Shown here in pieces: positions 50,019 through 58,657 of a DNA stretch of 64,000 nucleotides. Source of the stretch: JASHPR01 sp963729365 (GTDB lineage: Bacteria > Actinomycetota > Actinomycetes > Streptosporangiales > Streptosporangiaceae). Under the pieces are notes generated by a model. It saw nothing but the letters and a program-made list of their open reading frames with translations, did not search any database and was not told where the DNA came from. Each line of letters opens with the position of its first letter. Position 1 is the first letter of the stretch. The stretch is from NCBI GenBank assembly GCA_963729365.1, contig CAVSNQ010000010.1, positions 62,001 to 126,000 of the forward strand, written 5' to 3'. The translations under genes and the position numbers were made by a program.

Positions 50019-50149
50019 GAACGCTCCTGTCCGGGTACCGCGAAAGCTCAGGCGTAACCGCCGTTAAATGCGCAGTTAATGATCGTGTCTTGCCCGCTAC
50101 GGTAGGATTGCGGCGTCTGCCCGGGCAAACAAACAATTCATCTATTGGG

Positions 50150-50166
50150 TATAAGTGCGCCTTATA
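50150..50166. promoter_or_regulatory. Candidate LysR box
   Basis: TATAAG, five bases, CTTATA: a 17-bp perfect-arm palindrome containing the T-N11-A pattern of LysR-type regulator sites. It lies between the LysR stop and the FAD oxidoreductase start, about 130 bp upstream of the operon. A perfect 10-bp palindrome TGCCCGGGCA is at 50118-50127. Confidence 0.6.
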
Positions 50167-50186
50167 GCGCCCGGCGCCGCCCGGAT

Positions 50187-51233
50187 TCATGACGCTCGAT
50201 CGGCGGCGCGCGCGGCGGGCACCCCGATCTCGTAGTCCCTCGGGCGGCGGTCAAGCAATTCCGCCACGGTGCCCGGCGCGGGCGGGCGGCGGTCCAGCCC
50301 GCGGGCGGCCTCCACGATCAGGCGGCGCAGCCAGGCGTGGGCGATGTCGTCCTCGTACTGCCGGTGCCACCACAGCGCCTCGACGATGGGCTCGGTCGCC
50401 CCCGGGCACTCCATGACCCGCAGGTCCATCCGGTCGGCCAGGCGGGCGGCGAGCCGTTCCTGCATCAGCGCGATCCGGTCGGTGCCCGCCACGAAGTGCG
50501 GCACCGCGAGATAGCTCTCCACCCGGACCGCGACGTGCGGCTGGATGTCGAGCAGCGTGAGCTGCCGCATGATGGGAGCCGCCGACGACGCCCCCGGGTC
50601 CCGGTAGTACGGCGCCACCCAGGGCAGCCGGGCGAGGTCCTGCAGCCGGAGCACGCCGGCGTCGAGGACCGGGTTGCTCGCCGCGACCAGGCACACCCAG
50701 CGGTCACGGAACAGCTCGGCGGACCGCGTGTTAGGCAGCTTGAAGCCGTGCGTGGGCGGGGCGACCATCCCGTCGATGAACCGGATGGCGCCGGCGTACT
50801 CGGTCGCCAGGGACTCCCGCACCAGCCTGATGTGCAGCCGCAGGCGGGGCGCCGCCTCGTGGATGAGCTGCGAGAGCACCTCGCCCATGACCCCGATCGT
50901 GTAGTCGGCCATCACCAGGGTGAACTCGCGTTCCGACGTGACCGGGTCGAAATGGGTGCTCGCGGCGAACAGCCGGTCGGCCGCGGCGCACACGGTCTCG
51001 ACCTGCTCGGCGAGCTGCGCGGCCAGGGCCGTCAGCGCGTACCCGCCCTTGTCCCGCACCAGGAGCTCGTCACCGAAGTGCCGGCGCAGCCGCGCCAGCG
51101 ACGCGCTCGCCGCTGGCTGGGTGACCCCGAGCCGCTCGGCGGCCCGCGTGACGTTCCGCTCGCTGAGCAGTTCCCGCAGGGCAACGAGCAGGTTCAGGTC
51201 AAGGCTGGCCAGCTGGGTGACGGGACGGGCCAT
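50187..51233 (-). CDS. LysR family transcriptional regulator
   Basis: A 348-residue LTTR. The HTH is LDLNLLVALRELLSERNVTR with AAERLGVTQPAASASLARLR, and the inducer domain starts about residue 95. The pattern (FGDELLVRDKGGYALT; RLVRESLATEYAGAIRFIDG) is of the NodD/NahR-like aromatic or acid-sensing class. ATG 51233 is preferred; 33 extra upstream codons are unsupported. It is encoded just ahead of, and on the same strand as, the FAD/AcnX/transport operon it likely activates. Confidence 0.88.
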   Translation of the reverse strand: MARPVTQLASLDLNLLVALRELLSERNVTRAAERLGVTQPAASASLARLRRHFGDELLVRDKGGYALTALAAQLAEQVETVCAAADRLFAASTHFDPVTSEREFTLVMADYTIGVMGEVLSQLIHEAAPRLRLHIRLVRESLATEYAGAIRFIDGMVAPPTHGFKLPNTRSAELFRDRWVCLVAASNPVLDAGVLRLQDLARLPWVAPYYRDPGASSAAPIMRQLTLLDIQPHVAVRVESYLAVPHFVAGTDRIALMQERLAARLADRMDLRVMECPGATEPIVEALWWHRQYEDDIAHAWLRRLIVEAARGLDRRPPAPGTVAELLDRRPRDYEIGVPAARAADRAS

Positions 51234-51397
51234 CGCGCTCCAACCTTGCCACGCCTGCGCCGGCTGCGGCCCAGACGTCGCGTTTTCCCGGACGTGTGAC
51301 ATCTCGTCCCACGACGGTGGTAACACGCGCATCTATACCACTCGGATCGCCACGTGCCAAGGGGCGGACCAGCCCGGGCCTTGACAGCATCTGGCCC

Positions 51398-51439
51398 ATG
51401 ACGTGTCATTTGTTGCGACGAGCGTGACGTGATTCGTCA
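51398..51439. promoter_or_regulatory. Two adjacent palindromes upstream of a gene relic
   Basis: ATGACGTGTCAT (51398-51409) and TGACGTGATTCGTCA (51425-51439) share the TGACG half-site. They follow a TTGACA at 51381. They look like an operator/promoter region whose gene has been reduced to the relic at 51508. Confidence 0.45.
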
Positions 51440-51507
51440 GATATTGTCACGGCCGGCCGGCCGACGGCGGAACCAGCGGCCGGGCCGGACAGGAAGAAGG
51501 AACAGTC

Positions 51508-51666
51508 ATGGCAGTGACAGCGCCGACACGTCTCGACCTGCACGCCCTGCTGACCGAGGGCGCGCACCTCATCGGCGGGGAGTGGGTGCCGGCCGCACCC
51601 CGCTCAAGACCATCGTCATCAACGCCGTCGACTGAGCCAGCGCCCGGCGACCGAGGAGCCCGATGA
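51508..51666 (+). pseudogene. Aldehyde dehydrogenase relic with internal deletion
   Basis: An ATG with a strong AAGAAGGAA site begins a typical aldehyde dehydrogenase N-terminus (LTEGAHLIGGEWVPAA), then departs from it after about 30 codons. In another frame the sequence just downstream reads LKTIVINAVD and a TGA at 51635, like a dehydrogenase C-terminus. So about 1.4 kb has probably been deleted, leaving both ends. A second well-spaced GAGGAG and ATG at 51664 opens an 8-codon frame, MKKSAECT, perhaps the start of another lost gene. Confidence 0.6.
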
Positions 51667-51860
51667 AGAAATCCGCGGAGTGCACGTGACCATCCGCCCC
51701 GGGCCCGCGGCCACGGGAGCGCCGCCCCCGGCCACACAGGCCGATAGATGACACTAGGCCAGCCGATCACCGTGGCGTTCAGCGTGTTTATACGGTGTCT
51801 GGCGTCGGCATGATCTCGCGTGATGCCTGTGGTCATGGCGCGCGGCCGTTCGATACCCTC

Positions 51861-52928
51861 ATGAAGGTGACCGTCTCCCATCCGGCCCATCGGTCCACTG
51901 CGCAGGCGATGCTGGCCGACGACGACAGCTCAGAGGTGCGGCCATGGGGTGTCGCCCAGAGGCCCCCGCGGCTGCTGCTGACGTTGCTCGGAGACTACTG
52001 GTGGCAGCAGACCGAGTCCCTGCCGTCGGCCGCGCTGGTCGCGCTGCTCGCGGAGTTCGGCGTCAGCGACTCGGCGGCCAGGGCCGCGCTCAGCCGCCTG
52101 ACCAGGAACCGGCTCCTGGTCACCTCCAAGATCGGGAGACGTACGTTCGTCAGGCTCAGCGAGCGGGCGGCGCAGATACTCGACGAGGGCGCGCGCCACA
52201 TCTTCTCCTTCGGCCGCGAAACGCAGCCCTGGGACGGGATGTGGAGCCTGGTGGCGTTCTCGATTCCCGAGCACAACCGGGCGGCCCGCGACGCACTGCG
52301 CAAGCAGCTGCGCTGGCTCGGCTTCGCCCCGCTCTACGACGGGCTCTGGGTGGCCCCGCGCGACCAGGCCTCCGAGGTCGTCAGCCAGCTGTCCGAGCTG
52401 GGCATCAGCACCGCGACGGCGTTCCGCGCCACCACCGTCCCCGGCATCGAGCCCGACGGGTTCCCGCAGCGCGCGTGGGACCTGGATGACCTGCACACCA
52501 GGTATGAGGCCTTCCTCTCCTATGCGCAGCGGTTGCGCGAGCGTGCCCTGGCCGGGCGGATATCCCCGGTGGAGGCGCTCGTGGCCAGGACCCGGGTGAT
52601 GGACGAATGGCGCGCGTTCCCCGGGCTCGATCCCGACCTGCCGGTCGAGCTGCTGCCCGACGCATGGCCGCGCGCCGCCGCCCGCGAGCTGTTCATCGGC
52701 ACCTACGACCTGCTCGGGCCGCTGGCCGCGCACCGGGTCAGGCAGATCATCGCCCGGTACAGCCGCGAGCTGGCCACCCGGGCCGCGTACCACAGCTCCG
52801 AGCTGACGACCGGGCCTGAGCGAGGCGACCGCGCATCCGCGGCCGCTGCGCCAGCCGGCGCCGCGGATGCCGACGGCGGGCCCGCCCCGCTGGCTTCACA
52901 CGGGTCGCTCCTTGCTCCCGCGCCGTAA
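51861..52928 (+). CDS. PaaX family transcriptional regulator
   Basis: About 355 residues. The PaaX N-terminal winged helix is PRLLLTLLGDYWWQQTESLP with FGVSDSAARAALSRLTRNRL. The central domain is WSLVAFSIPEHNRAARDALRKQL, and the C-terminal domain contains FPGLDPDLPVELLPDAWP. The C-terminal 50 residues are Ala/Gly low-complexity. ATG 51861 has no clear ribosome site; ATG 51909 is an alternative. It is upstream of an amidohydrolase and dehydrogenase set and may regulate it. Family members respond to aryl-CoA or related thioesters. Confidence 0.88.
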   Translation: MKVTVSHPAHRSTAQAMLADDDSSEVRPWGVAQRPPRLLLTLLGDYWWQQTESLPSAALVALLAEFGVSDSAARAALSRLTRNRLLVTSKIGRRTFVRLSERAAQILDEGARHIFSFGRETQPWDGMWSLVAFSIPEHNRAARDALRKQLRWLGFAPLYDGLWVAPRDQASEVVSQLSELGISTATAFRATTVPGIEPDGFPQRAWDLDDLHTRYEAFLSYAQRLRERALAGRISPVEALVARTRVMDEWRAFPGLDPDLPVELLPDAWPRAAARELFIGTYDLLGPLAAHRVRQIIARYSRELATRAAYHSSELTTGPERGDRASAAAAPAGAADADGGPAPLASHGSLLAPAP

Positions 52929-52943
52929 CGGCCGGGCTGGCCC

Positions 52944-53810
52944 TCAGCCGGACAGCCCGAGCAGCCGCACCGCGTTGTCCTTGAGGATCTTCGGCCGCAC
53001 TTCCGGCTTGATCGGCAGCGCATCGAAATCGGTGAGCCAGCGATCGGGGGTGATCAGCGGGTAGTCGGAGCCGAAGAGGACCTTGTCCTGCAGCAGGGTG
53101 TTCGCGTACTGGATGAGTTGCGGCGGGAAGTACTTGGGCGACCAGCCCGACAGGTCGATATGGACCAGCGGCTTGTGGGTGGCCACCGCAAGGGCCTCGT
53201 CCTGCCATGGGAAAGAGGGATGGGCCAGCACAATGGGAAGGCCAGGAAAATCCGCGGCCACGTCATCGACAAACAGCGGGTTGGAGTATTTCAGCCTGAT
53301 GCCGCCGCCGCCGGGGGCGCCGGCGCCGATTCCGCTCTGACCGGTGTGGAACACCACCGGCACGGCGAACTCCTCGATGGCCGCATACAGCGGGTAGGCG
53401 CTCCGGTCATTGGGATAGAACGCCTGGACGTTGGGATGAAACTTGAAACCGCGGATGCCGAACTCGGTCACCAGCCTGCGCACCTGGCGGACCCCGGCCT
53501 GGCCCCGGGCCGGGTCGATGCTCGCAAACGGGATCATGACGTCCGGGTTGTCCGCGGCCGCCTTGGCCACCTCCTCGTTGGGCACCCCGGGCACCCCGGT
53601 GGCCGCCTCGGCGTCCACCGAGAACACCACGCACGCCATGCGCCGCTCCCGGTAGTACGCGGCGATCTCGGGCAACGTCGGAGGGCGGCGGCCCGCCTTG
53701 AACAGCGCGCGGGAGGCCTCAAGCAGTTCCGGGCTGAGTGCATCCTGGCCTGCGGCAGAGACCTCGGCGTGCGCGTGCACGTCGATCGCGACGAGGTCGT
53801 CAACGTTCAC
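52944..53810 (-). CDS. Amidohydrolase-2 family hydrolase
   Basis: A 288-residue TIM-barrel protein. Metal ligands: DVHAHAE (HxH), PVVFHTGQSG, VLAHPSFPWQ and the FGSDYPLITPDRW aspartate. Related proteins are often annotated as 4-hydroxyphenyl-beta-ketoacyl-CoA hydrolases, but the substrate here is not proven. It is convergent with paaX and divergent from the sugar-isomerase-like gene across a 41-bp gap. Confidence 0.82.
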   Translation of the reverse strand: MNVDDLVAIDVHAHAEVSAAGQDALSPELLEASRALFKAGRRPPTLPEIAAYYRERRMACVVFSVDAEAATGVPGVPNEEVAKAAADNPDVMIPFASIDPARGQAGVRQVRRLVTEFGIRGFKFHPNVQAFYPNDRSAYPLYAAIEEFAVPVVFHTGQSGIGAGAPGGGGIRLKYSNPLFVDDVAADFPGLPIVLAHPSFPWQDEALAVATHKPLVHIDLSGWSPKYFPPQLIQYANTLLQDKVLFGSDYPLITPDRWLTDFDALPIKPEVRPKILKDNAVRLLGLSG

Positions 53811-53851
53811 TGCGCACTCCTTCGAGCCACCGAAAGCTGAGGAATTCCGTC

Positions 53852-54784
53852 ATGGCAGTCAACAGATTACCCGCCAGTCAGCAAGGCCGTAAGGACCGGC
53901 TGGTCGGCTTGTACTGGACGCTGGCGGGCCCGGTACAGCTGAAGACGGGCCGCGAATGGAGCCTTTTCGACTTCCGGGATCGCTGCGAGGAGGCCGCCCG
54001 GGTCGGATTCAGCGGGATCGGGCTCTGGCACGCCGATCTGGAGCACATACTACAGACCCGGACCCTAAGCGAAATGAAGCAGATCCTGGACGACAACGGC
54101 CTGGAGTACCTGGAACTGGAGTTCCTTTATGATTGGTTCCTGGATTCCGGGGACGAACGCAGGAAGGCCGCTGATCCGCGGCGCAGGCTGCTGCTCGAGG
54201 CGAGCGGCGCGCTCGGGGCGCACCACATTAAGGTGGGAAACCTCAGCGGGGCGCCCTGCGCTATCGGGCAGGTGACCGATGAATTCGCCGCGCTTTGCGC
54301 CGAGGCGGCCCGGCGCACGACGGCGGAAATCGTTTATGAGTTCATGCCATTCGACGCCAACGTGAACAGCGTCGATCAGGCGCTCGCTGTAGTTCAGGGC
54401 GCGGGGGCCGATAATGGCGGCATCGCGATCGACACCTGGCACATGGGCAAGCTGAGGATTCCCCCGGCCGACCTCGGCCGGATACCACCGGAGTTCTTGT
54501 CCTGGATAGAGCTGAGCGACGGCCAGCGCGCGAACATGGCGGATCTGTCCGACGAGACCCTGAATCACCGCAGGCTACCCGGCGAGGGCGAGCTCAGCGT
54601 CGACCGCTACGTGGCGGCGGGCCTGGCGCGCGGTTACGACGGGCCGTGGGGTGTCGAGGTGCTGTCGGAGGAACTGCGCCGCCTGCCCATGCACGAGATG
54701 TTTCTGCGGGCCTACGAGGCCACCGCGGCCCAGTTCCATCCCGCGCCCGGCCGGGCGCGGTCAGCACAAGGGAAGGGAACCTGA
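53852..54784 (+). CDS. Sugar phosphate isomerase/epimerase-like TIM barrel protein
   Basis: A 310-residue xylose-isomerase-like barrel. RCEEAARVGFSGIGLWHADL, LEYLELEFLYDWFLD, GAHHIKVGN, VYEFMPFDANVNS and IAIDTWHMGK give the Glu/His/Asp metal-site pattern, and GVEVLSEELRRLPMHE ends the barrel. GAGGA precedes ATG 53852. It is 1 bp before the E1 alpha gene, so the isomerase and dehydrogenase are one transcript. The substrate is unknown. Confidence 0.82.
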   Translation: MAVNRLPASQQGRKDRLVGLYWTLAGPVQLKTGREWSLFDFRDRCEEAARVGFSGIGLWHADLEHILQTRTLSEMKQILDDNGLEYLELEFLYDWFLDSGDERRKAADPRRRLLLEASGALGAHHIKVGNLSGAPCAIGQVTDEFAALCAEAARRTTAEIVYEFMPFDANVNSVDQALAVVQGAGADNGGIAIDTWHMGKLRIPPADLGRIPPEFLSWIELSDGQRANMADLSDETLNHRRLPGEGELSVDRYVAAGLARGYDGPWGVEVLSEELRRLPMHEMFLRAYEATAAQFHPAPGRARSAQGKGT

Positions 54785-54785
54785 G

Positions 54786-55823
54786 TTGGCCGGTAACGAA
54801 GGCACGGGCCTCGACGCGGGCCGGCTCATCTGGATCTACACCCAGATGGTCCGGATCCGGGAATTCGAGGAGCAGGTCAAGGCGACGTTCACCGAGCATC
54901 CGGGCGTGATCCGCGGGCACACCCACCTGGCCGACGGGGCCGAAGCATCGATCGTCGGGTCGCTGGCCGCGCTCGGCCCGCACGACCAGCTGATGGCGAC
55001 CTACCGGTGCCACGGCTACCCGCTAGTGCTCGGCACGCCCGCCGCGGCGATGATGGCGGAGATCTACGGCCGGAAGACCGGGCTGTGCGGCGGCTACGGC
55101 GGGTCGATGCACCTCACCGATCCGGGGCGCGGGTTCCTCGGCACGTCCGGCATCGTCGCCCAGGGCATCCCGCAGGCGACCGGCGCCGCCTACGCCGCCC
55201 AGATCCGCGGCGAGGGACAGGTCGTGGCGTGCTTCTTCGGCGATGGCGCGTCCAAGCAGGGCGCATTCCACGAGTCACTCAACGTCGCGTCGCTGTGGAA
55301 GCTGCCGATCGTGTACGTGCTCGAGAACAACGGCTACAACGTGGTGACCCGCGCCACCCAGGAGGACGCGAACGCGGCGGCCGGCGAGCCGCTCGCGGTG
55401 AAGGCCGTCGCCTACAGCATGCCCGGGGTGACGGTGGACGGCGGCGACCCGGTCGCCGTCTACGGCGAGGTGGCGGCGGCCGTGGCCCGGGCGCGGGCGG
55501 GCGACGGCCCGACGCTCGTGGAATCGACGATCTACCGGCTCAGCGCGCACGGCAACATCATCGCGCCGCCGGGCGTGCCGCTGCATTTCCCCGAGCACGA
55601 GGCCGTGGAGGTCTTCGGGGCACCCGAGGAGTACGCGGCGGCCAAGCGCGGCGACCCGGTGCCGCGGATGCGCGCGACCCTGGTCACCGAAGGAACGCTG
55701 AGTCCCGCCGCCGCCGACCAGATCGCGGACGCGGCCCGCGCCGAGATGCGAGAGGCTGTGGAGTTCGCTCTGCAGAGCCCCTTTCCCAGCCCCGAGGAAG
55801 CCCTCCGATTCGTTTACGCATAG
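54786..55823 (+). CDS. Thiamine-dependent dehydrogenase E1 alpha subunit (acetoin/pyruvate type)
   Basis: A 345-residue E1 alpha. Substrate-channel residues are MATYRCHGYPLVLG, GGYGGSMHL follows, and the thiamine diphosphate motif runs from FFGDGASKQGAFHES to VLENNGYN. It starts at TTG 54786 with AAGGGAAGGG upstream. No E2 or E3 gene is next to it, so it either borrows core subunits or works as an E1-only enzyme. Confidence 0.9.
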   Translation: MAGNEGTGLDAGRLIWIYTQMVRIREFEEQVKATFTEHPGVIRGHTHLADGAEASIVGSLAALGPHDQLMATYRCHGYPLVLGTPAAAMMAEIYGRKTGLCGGYGGSMHLTDPGRGFLGTSGIVAQGIPQATGAAYAAQIRGEGQVVACFFGDGASKQGAFHESLNVASLWKLPIVYVLENNGYNVVTRATQEDANAAAGEPLAVKAVAYSMPGVTVDGGDPVAVYGEVAAAVARARAGDGPTLVESTIYRLSAHGNIIAPPGVPLHFPEHEAVEVFGAPEEYAAAKRGDPVPRMRATLVTEGTLSPAAADQIADAARAEMREAVEFALQSPFPSPEEALRFVYA

Positions 55824-55832
55824 GAGCACGGC

Positions 55833-56816
55833 ATGGCCAGGGAACTCCCCTACATCGGCGCGATCAACGAGTCGCTACGGCAGGAGATGCTGCGCGACGA
55901 CAGCGTCCTCTATTTCGGCCAGAACATCGCCACGACCGAGGCCGACCCCTTCCTGGCGGAGTTCGGTCCTGACCGGGTCCGCACCACGCCGATCTCGGAA
56001 ACCGCCGAGATCGGGATGGCGGTCGGCGCCGCGCTGGCCGGGTACCGGCCGGTCGTCGAGCTGTACATGGCCGAGTTCATGCTCGTCGCCATGGATCAGG
56101 TGGTCAACGAGGCGCCCCGGCTGCGCTACATGACCGGCGGCCAGGTGACGGTGCCGCTGGTGCTGAAGGCCGGCTACGGGTTCACGGCCGGCTGGGCCGG
56201 CCAGCACACCGGCTCCATCTACGGGATGTTCATGGGCGTGCCCGGTCTCAAGGTGGCGCTCCCGGCGACGCCCGCCGACGCCAAGGGGCTGCTCGCGACG
56301 GCCATCCGCGACGACAACCCGGTCTGCTTCTTCCACCACTACCTGCTGACGCTCGAGCCGGGCGACGTTCCCGAGGGCGAGCACCTGGTGCCGTTCGGGC
56401 AGGCGGCGGTGCGGCGCACGGGCGGTGACGTGACGATCGTCGCCACCGGCTGGATGGTGGGCAAGGCGCTCGCGGCCGCGGAGCGGCTGGCCGGCGAGGG
56501 CATCGCCGCCGAGGTCATCGACCCGCGCACGATCGCCCCGCTGGATACGGCCACGATCCTGGAATCGGTCGCCAAGACGGGCAGGCTGGTGCTCGTCGAC
56601 CAGGCGACGCGGCATAGTTCCGCGGCAGCGGTCATCGCCGCCGAGGTCGCCGACGCCGGGTTCGGGTCGCTGCGGGCTCCGATCAAGCAGGTGACCGCGC
56701 TGGACGCGACCATCCCGTACAGCAAGCCGATGGAGGACTACGTGCTGCCGGACGAAGACAAGATCGTCACCGCGGTCCGGGAGGTGCTCGGCCTCACCGC
56801 CCCGGCCCGGCGCTAA
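55833..56816 (+). CDS. Thiamine-dependent dehydrogenase E1 beta subunit
   Basis: A 327-residue partner of E1 alpha. It starts with ELPYIGAINESLRQEMLRDD. The active-site region is RTTPISETAEIGMAVGAALAG, PLVLKAGYGFTAGWAGQHTG follows, and the C-terminal swivel domain is VTIVATGWMVGKALAAAERL with EVIDPRTIAPLD. AGGAG lies in the 9-bp gap after E1 alpha. Last gene of the plus-strand set; it converges on the sigma factor gene. Confidence 0.92.
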   Translation: MARELPYIGAINESLRQEMLRDDSVLYFGQNIATTEADPFLAEFGPDRVRTTPISETAEIGMAVGAALAGYRPVVELYMAEFMLVAMDQVVNEAPRLRYMTGGQVTVPLVLKAGYGFTAGWAGQHTGSIYGMFMGVPGLKVALPATPADAKGLLATAIRDDNPVCFFHHYLLTLEPGDVPEGEHLVPFGQAAVRRTGGDVTIVATGWMVGKALAAAERLAGEGIAAEVIDPRTIAPLDTATILESVAKTGRLVLVDQATRHSSAAAVIAAEVADAGFGSLRAPIKQVTALDATIPYSKPMEDYVLPDEDKIVTAVREVLGLTAPARR

Positions 56817-56848
56817 CCCGCGGTCACTGCCGATAGCGCCGCGCCGGA

Positions 56849-56860
56849 CCCGGTACCGGG
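56849..56860. terminator. Possible bidirectional terminator
   Basis: CCCGGTACCGGG, a perfect 12-bp GC palindrome inside a longer GC-rich dyad, lies in the 50-bp gap between the convergent E1 beta and sigma factor genes. It is short, so the call is tentative. Confidence 0.35.
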
Positions 56861-56866
56861 GCCCCG

Positions 56867-58372
56867 TTAGCCCTTGGGCGCATACTCGACCGTGACCGGC
56901 ACCGCGCCCGGGCTCACCGTCAGCACGGTGGTGAAGGCGGGCGGGCCGTTGCCGACCGCGGTCACGGTGATCGTGACGCTCTGCCCCGCCTTGAGGGAGC
57001 CGCTCGACGGGCTCACGCTCAGGCCGGCCGCGGCCGACGAGGGCACCGTGATGGTGAACGCCACCGGGCCGCCGTCGGCGGTGAGCGTGAAGGTCGCGGT
57101 TGACCCCAGCTTCGCGAGCTTTATCGTGGCCGGCGACTCCGCGAGCGTGCCCGGTTTCGGTGTCGGCGACGGCGACGGGGACGGGGACTTCGTCGGCGTC
57201 GGGGACGGGGCCGGCCGCGGTGTGGCGGTCGGCGAGGGGCTGGGGCGGGCGGGGCTGGCCGAACTGGGCGGGCCCGAAGGCGAAGCGGCCGCCGGGATGC
57301 TGGCGTGTTCCGAGGCGGGCGGCTTGCCGGGGCCGGTCGGCGGCGGTGACGCGGACGCGCTCGGCGATGCGCCGGTCTTGGCCGCGCTGTGCGCCGCGGC
57401 GCTGACCGGTCCCCCGCCGTGCCGCAGCATCGCGGCCGCCGCGGCCCCGCCCACCACGATCAGGATCAGCGCGGCGGCCGAGGCGTAGACGATCGTCCGC
57501 CCGCGCGGTCGCACCCGGACGATGGGCGCGACCGGCACGGGAAATCCCGACGAGGTGAACGGCTCGGCCCGGTGCGCCACGTGCTCCCGGTAACCGGCCG
57601 CCTCCGGCGCGGCGTCCGCGACCAGCCTGAACAACTGCTGCCGCAGGCCGGTCGGCAGCAGGACGACCGGAAGCGCGCTGAGCAGCATCGCCGGGCTCAG
57701 CTCGCGGCGCCTGCGCTCGCCGCAGAGGTCGCAGTGCTCGATGTGCCGGCTGACCCGCTTGCGCAGCAGCACGGTGAGGTGCCCGTCCCAGCCGGCGAGG
57801 AGCGCGCCAAGTTCCGGGCAGGCCTCGCGGCCCGACCTGGCTACGAGCAGCGCGCCCAGCGACCTCCCCAGCTGCCCGCGGGCGCGGGACGCCAGCGCGT
57901 GCGCCTGGTTCACCGGCACCCCGAGCGCCCCGGCGAGATCGGGGCCGTCGAGCTCCTGCCGCAGGCTCAGCTCGATGACCTCCTGGTCGCCGGGATTCAG
58001 TCCCGCGATCGCGGCCTGGACCAGGTCGCGCAGCTCGCCGCGCTCGGCAGCCGCGCCCACGTCGGCCGAGGCGTCGGTCATCTCGCCCGCCTCGTCAAGA
58101 TCAGCCGTCCTGGCGCGGGCGCGCAGCCGCCGGTGGCACTCGTTGCGCGCCACCGCGTACAGCCACGGCCTGAGCCGGTCCGGGTCGCGCAGGCCGGCCA
58201 GCTTGGCCACCGCGACCAGGAAGGTGTCCTGGACCGCGTCACCGGCGTCGGCGGGATCGGCCAGCAGCGAGCGGCAGTAGGCATGCAGCGAGGATGCGTA
58301 CCTGTCGTAGGCGGCAGCGAGCCCGGCCAGGTCGCCGGCCACGATCGCGGCCACGATCTCGCGGTCATGCAT
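56867..58372 (-). CDS. ECF sigma factor fused to zinc anti-sigma motif, membrane helix and Ig-like tail
   Basis: 501 residues. Sigma region 2 lies at about 10-85 (RYASSLHAYCRSLLADPADA, DAVQDTFLVAVAKL, RPWLYAVARNECHRRLR) and region 4 at about 112-172 (LNPGDQEVIELSLRQELDGP). The HxxxCxxC motif H210-C214-C217 follows, then a transmembrane helix at about 293-316, a Ser/Pro/Thr-rich linker to about 415 and an Ig/BACON-like domain (SVSPSSGSLKAGQSVTITVT). The chain would therefore be tethered to the membrane with its C-terminus outside. It is coupled to a 54-residue peptide by an 8-nt overlap. How the sigma part is released is unknown. Confidence 0.8.
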   Translation of the reverse strand: MHDREIVAAIVAGDLAGLAAAYDRYASSLHAYCRSLLADPADAGDAVQDTFLVAVAKLAGLRDPDRLRPWLYAVARNECHRRLRARARTADLDEAGEMTDASADVGAAAERGELRDLVQAAIAGLNPGDQEVIELSLRQELDGPDLAGALGVPVNQAHALASRARGQLGRSLGALLVARSGREACPELGALLAGWDGHLTVLLRKRVSRHIEHCDLCGERRRRELSPAMLLSALPVVLLPTGLRQQLFRLVADAAPEAAGYREHVAHRAEPFTSSGFPVPVAPIVRVRPRGRTIVYASAAALILIVVGGAAAAAMLRHGGGPVSAAAHSAAKTGASPSASASPPPTGPGKPPASEHASIPAAASPSGPPSSASPARPSPSPTATPRPAPSPTPTKSPSPSPSPTPKPGTLAESPATIKLAKLGSTATFTLTADGGPVAFTITVPSSAAAGLSVSPSSGSLKAGQSVTITVTAVGNGPPAFTTVLTVSPGAVPVTVEYAPKG

Positions 58373-58529
58373 GCGCCAACGGTAGAGCCAGGAAACCGGC
58401 CACGGACAGTCCTCGCATAACTCCTCCTTCCGTGGCCGCCACTTCGCTGAGGTGCGTCGCCGTGGCCAGCGCGACAAGCGCCGCGACCACGGCGACCGTG
58501 ATGGTCGATGTCTTGTTCACTAGGTTCAT
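58365..58529 (-). CDS. Small membrane peptide coupled to the sigma factor
   Basis: 54 residues from ATG 58529 with an excellent AAGGAGA site 7 nt upstream. One hydrophobic helix, TITVAVVAALVALATATHL, and a weaker C-terminal one, MRGLSVAGFLALPLAHA. Its stop lies 8 nt inside the sigma gene, so translation is coupled. It may regulate sigma synthesis or be a membrane partner. No family recognised. Confidence 0.65.
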   Translation of the reverse strand: MNLVNKTSTITVAVVAALVALATATHLSEVAATEGGVMRGLSVAGFLALPLAHA

Positions 58530-58657
58530 CACGGGTCTCCTTAGGCTTGTGACAGCCGTAGGAGTCCCGGCGCCGTCGGGCGCCAACAACTTTTCCCGGA
58601 AAGTTTTCCTGGCCAGCCCGGTACGACGGCAGAAGGCCTAACCGGCCCGCGCGGGCA

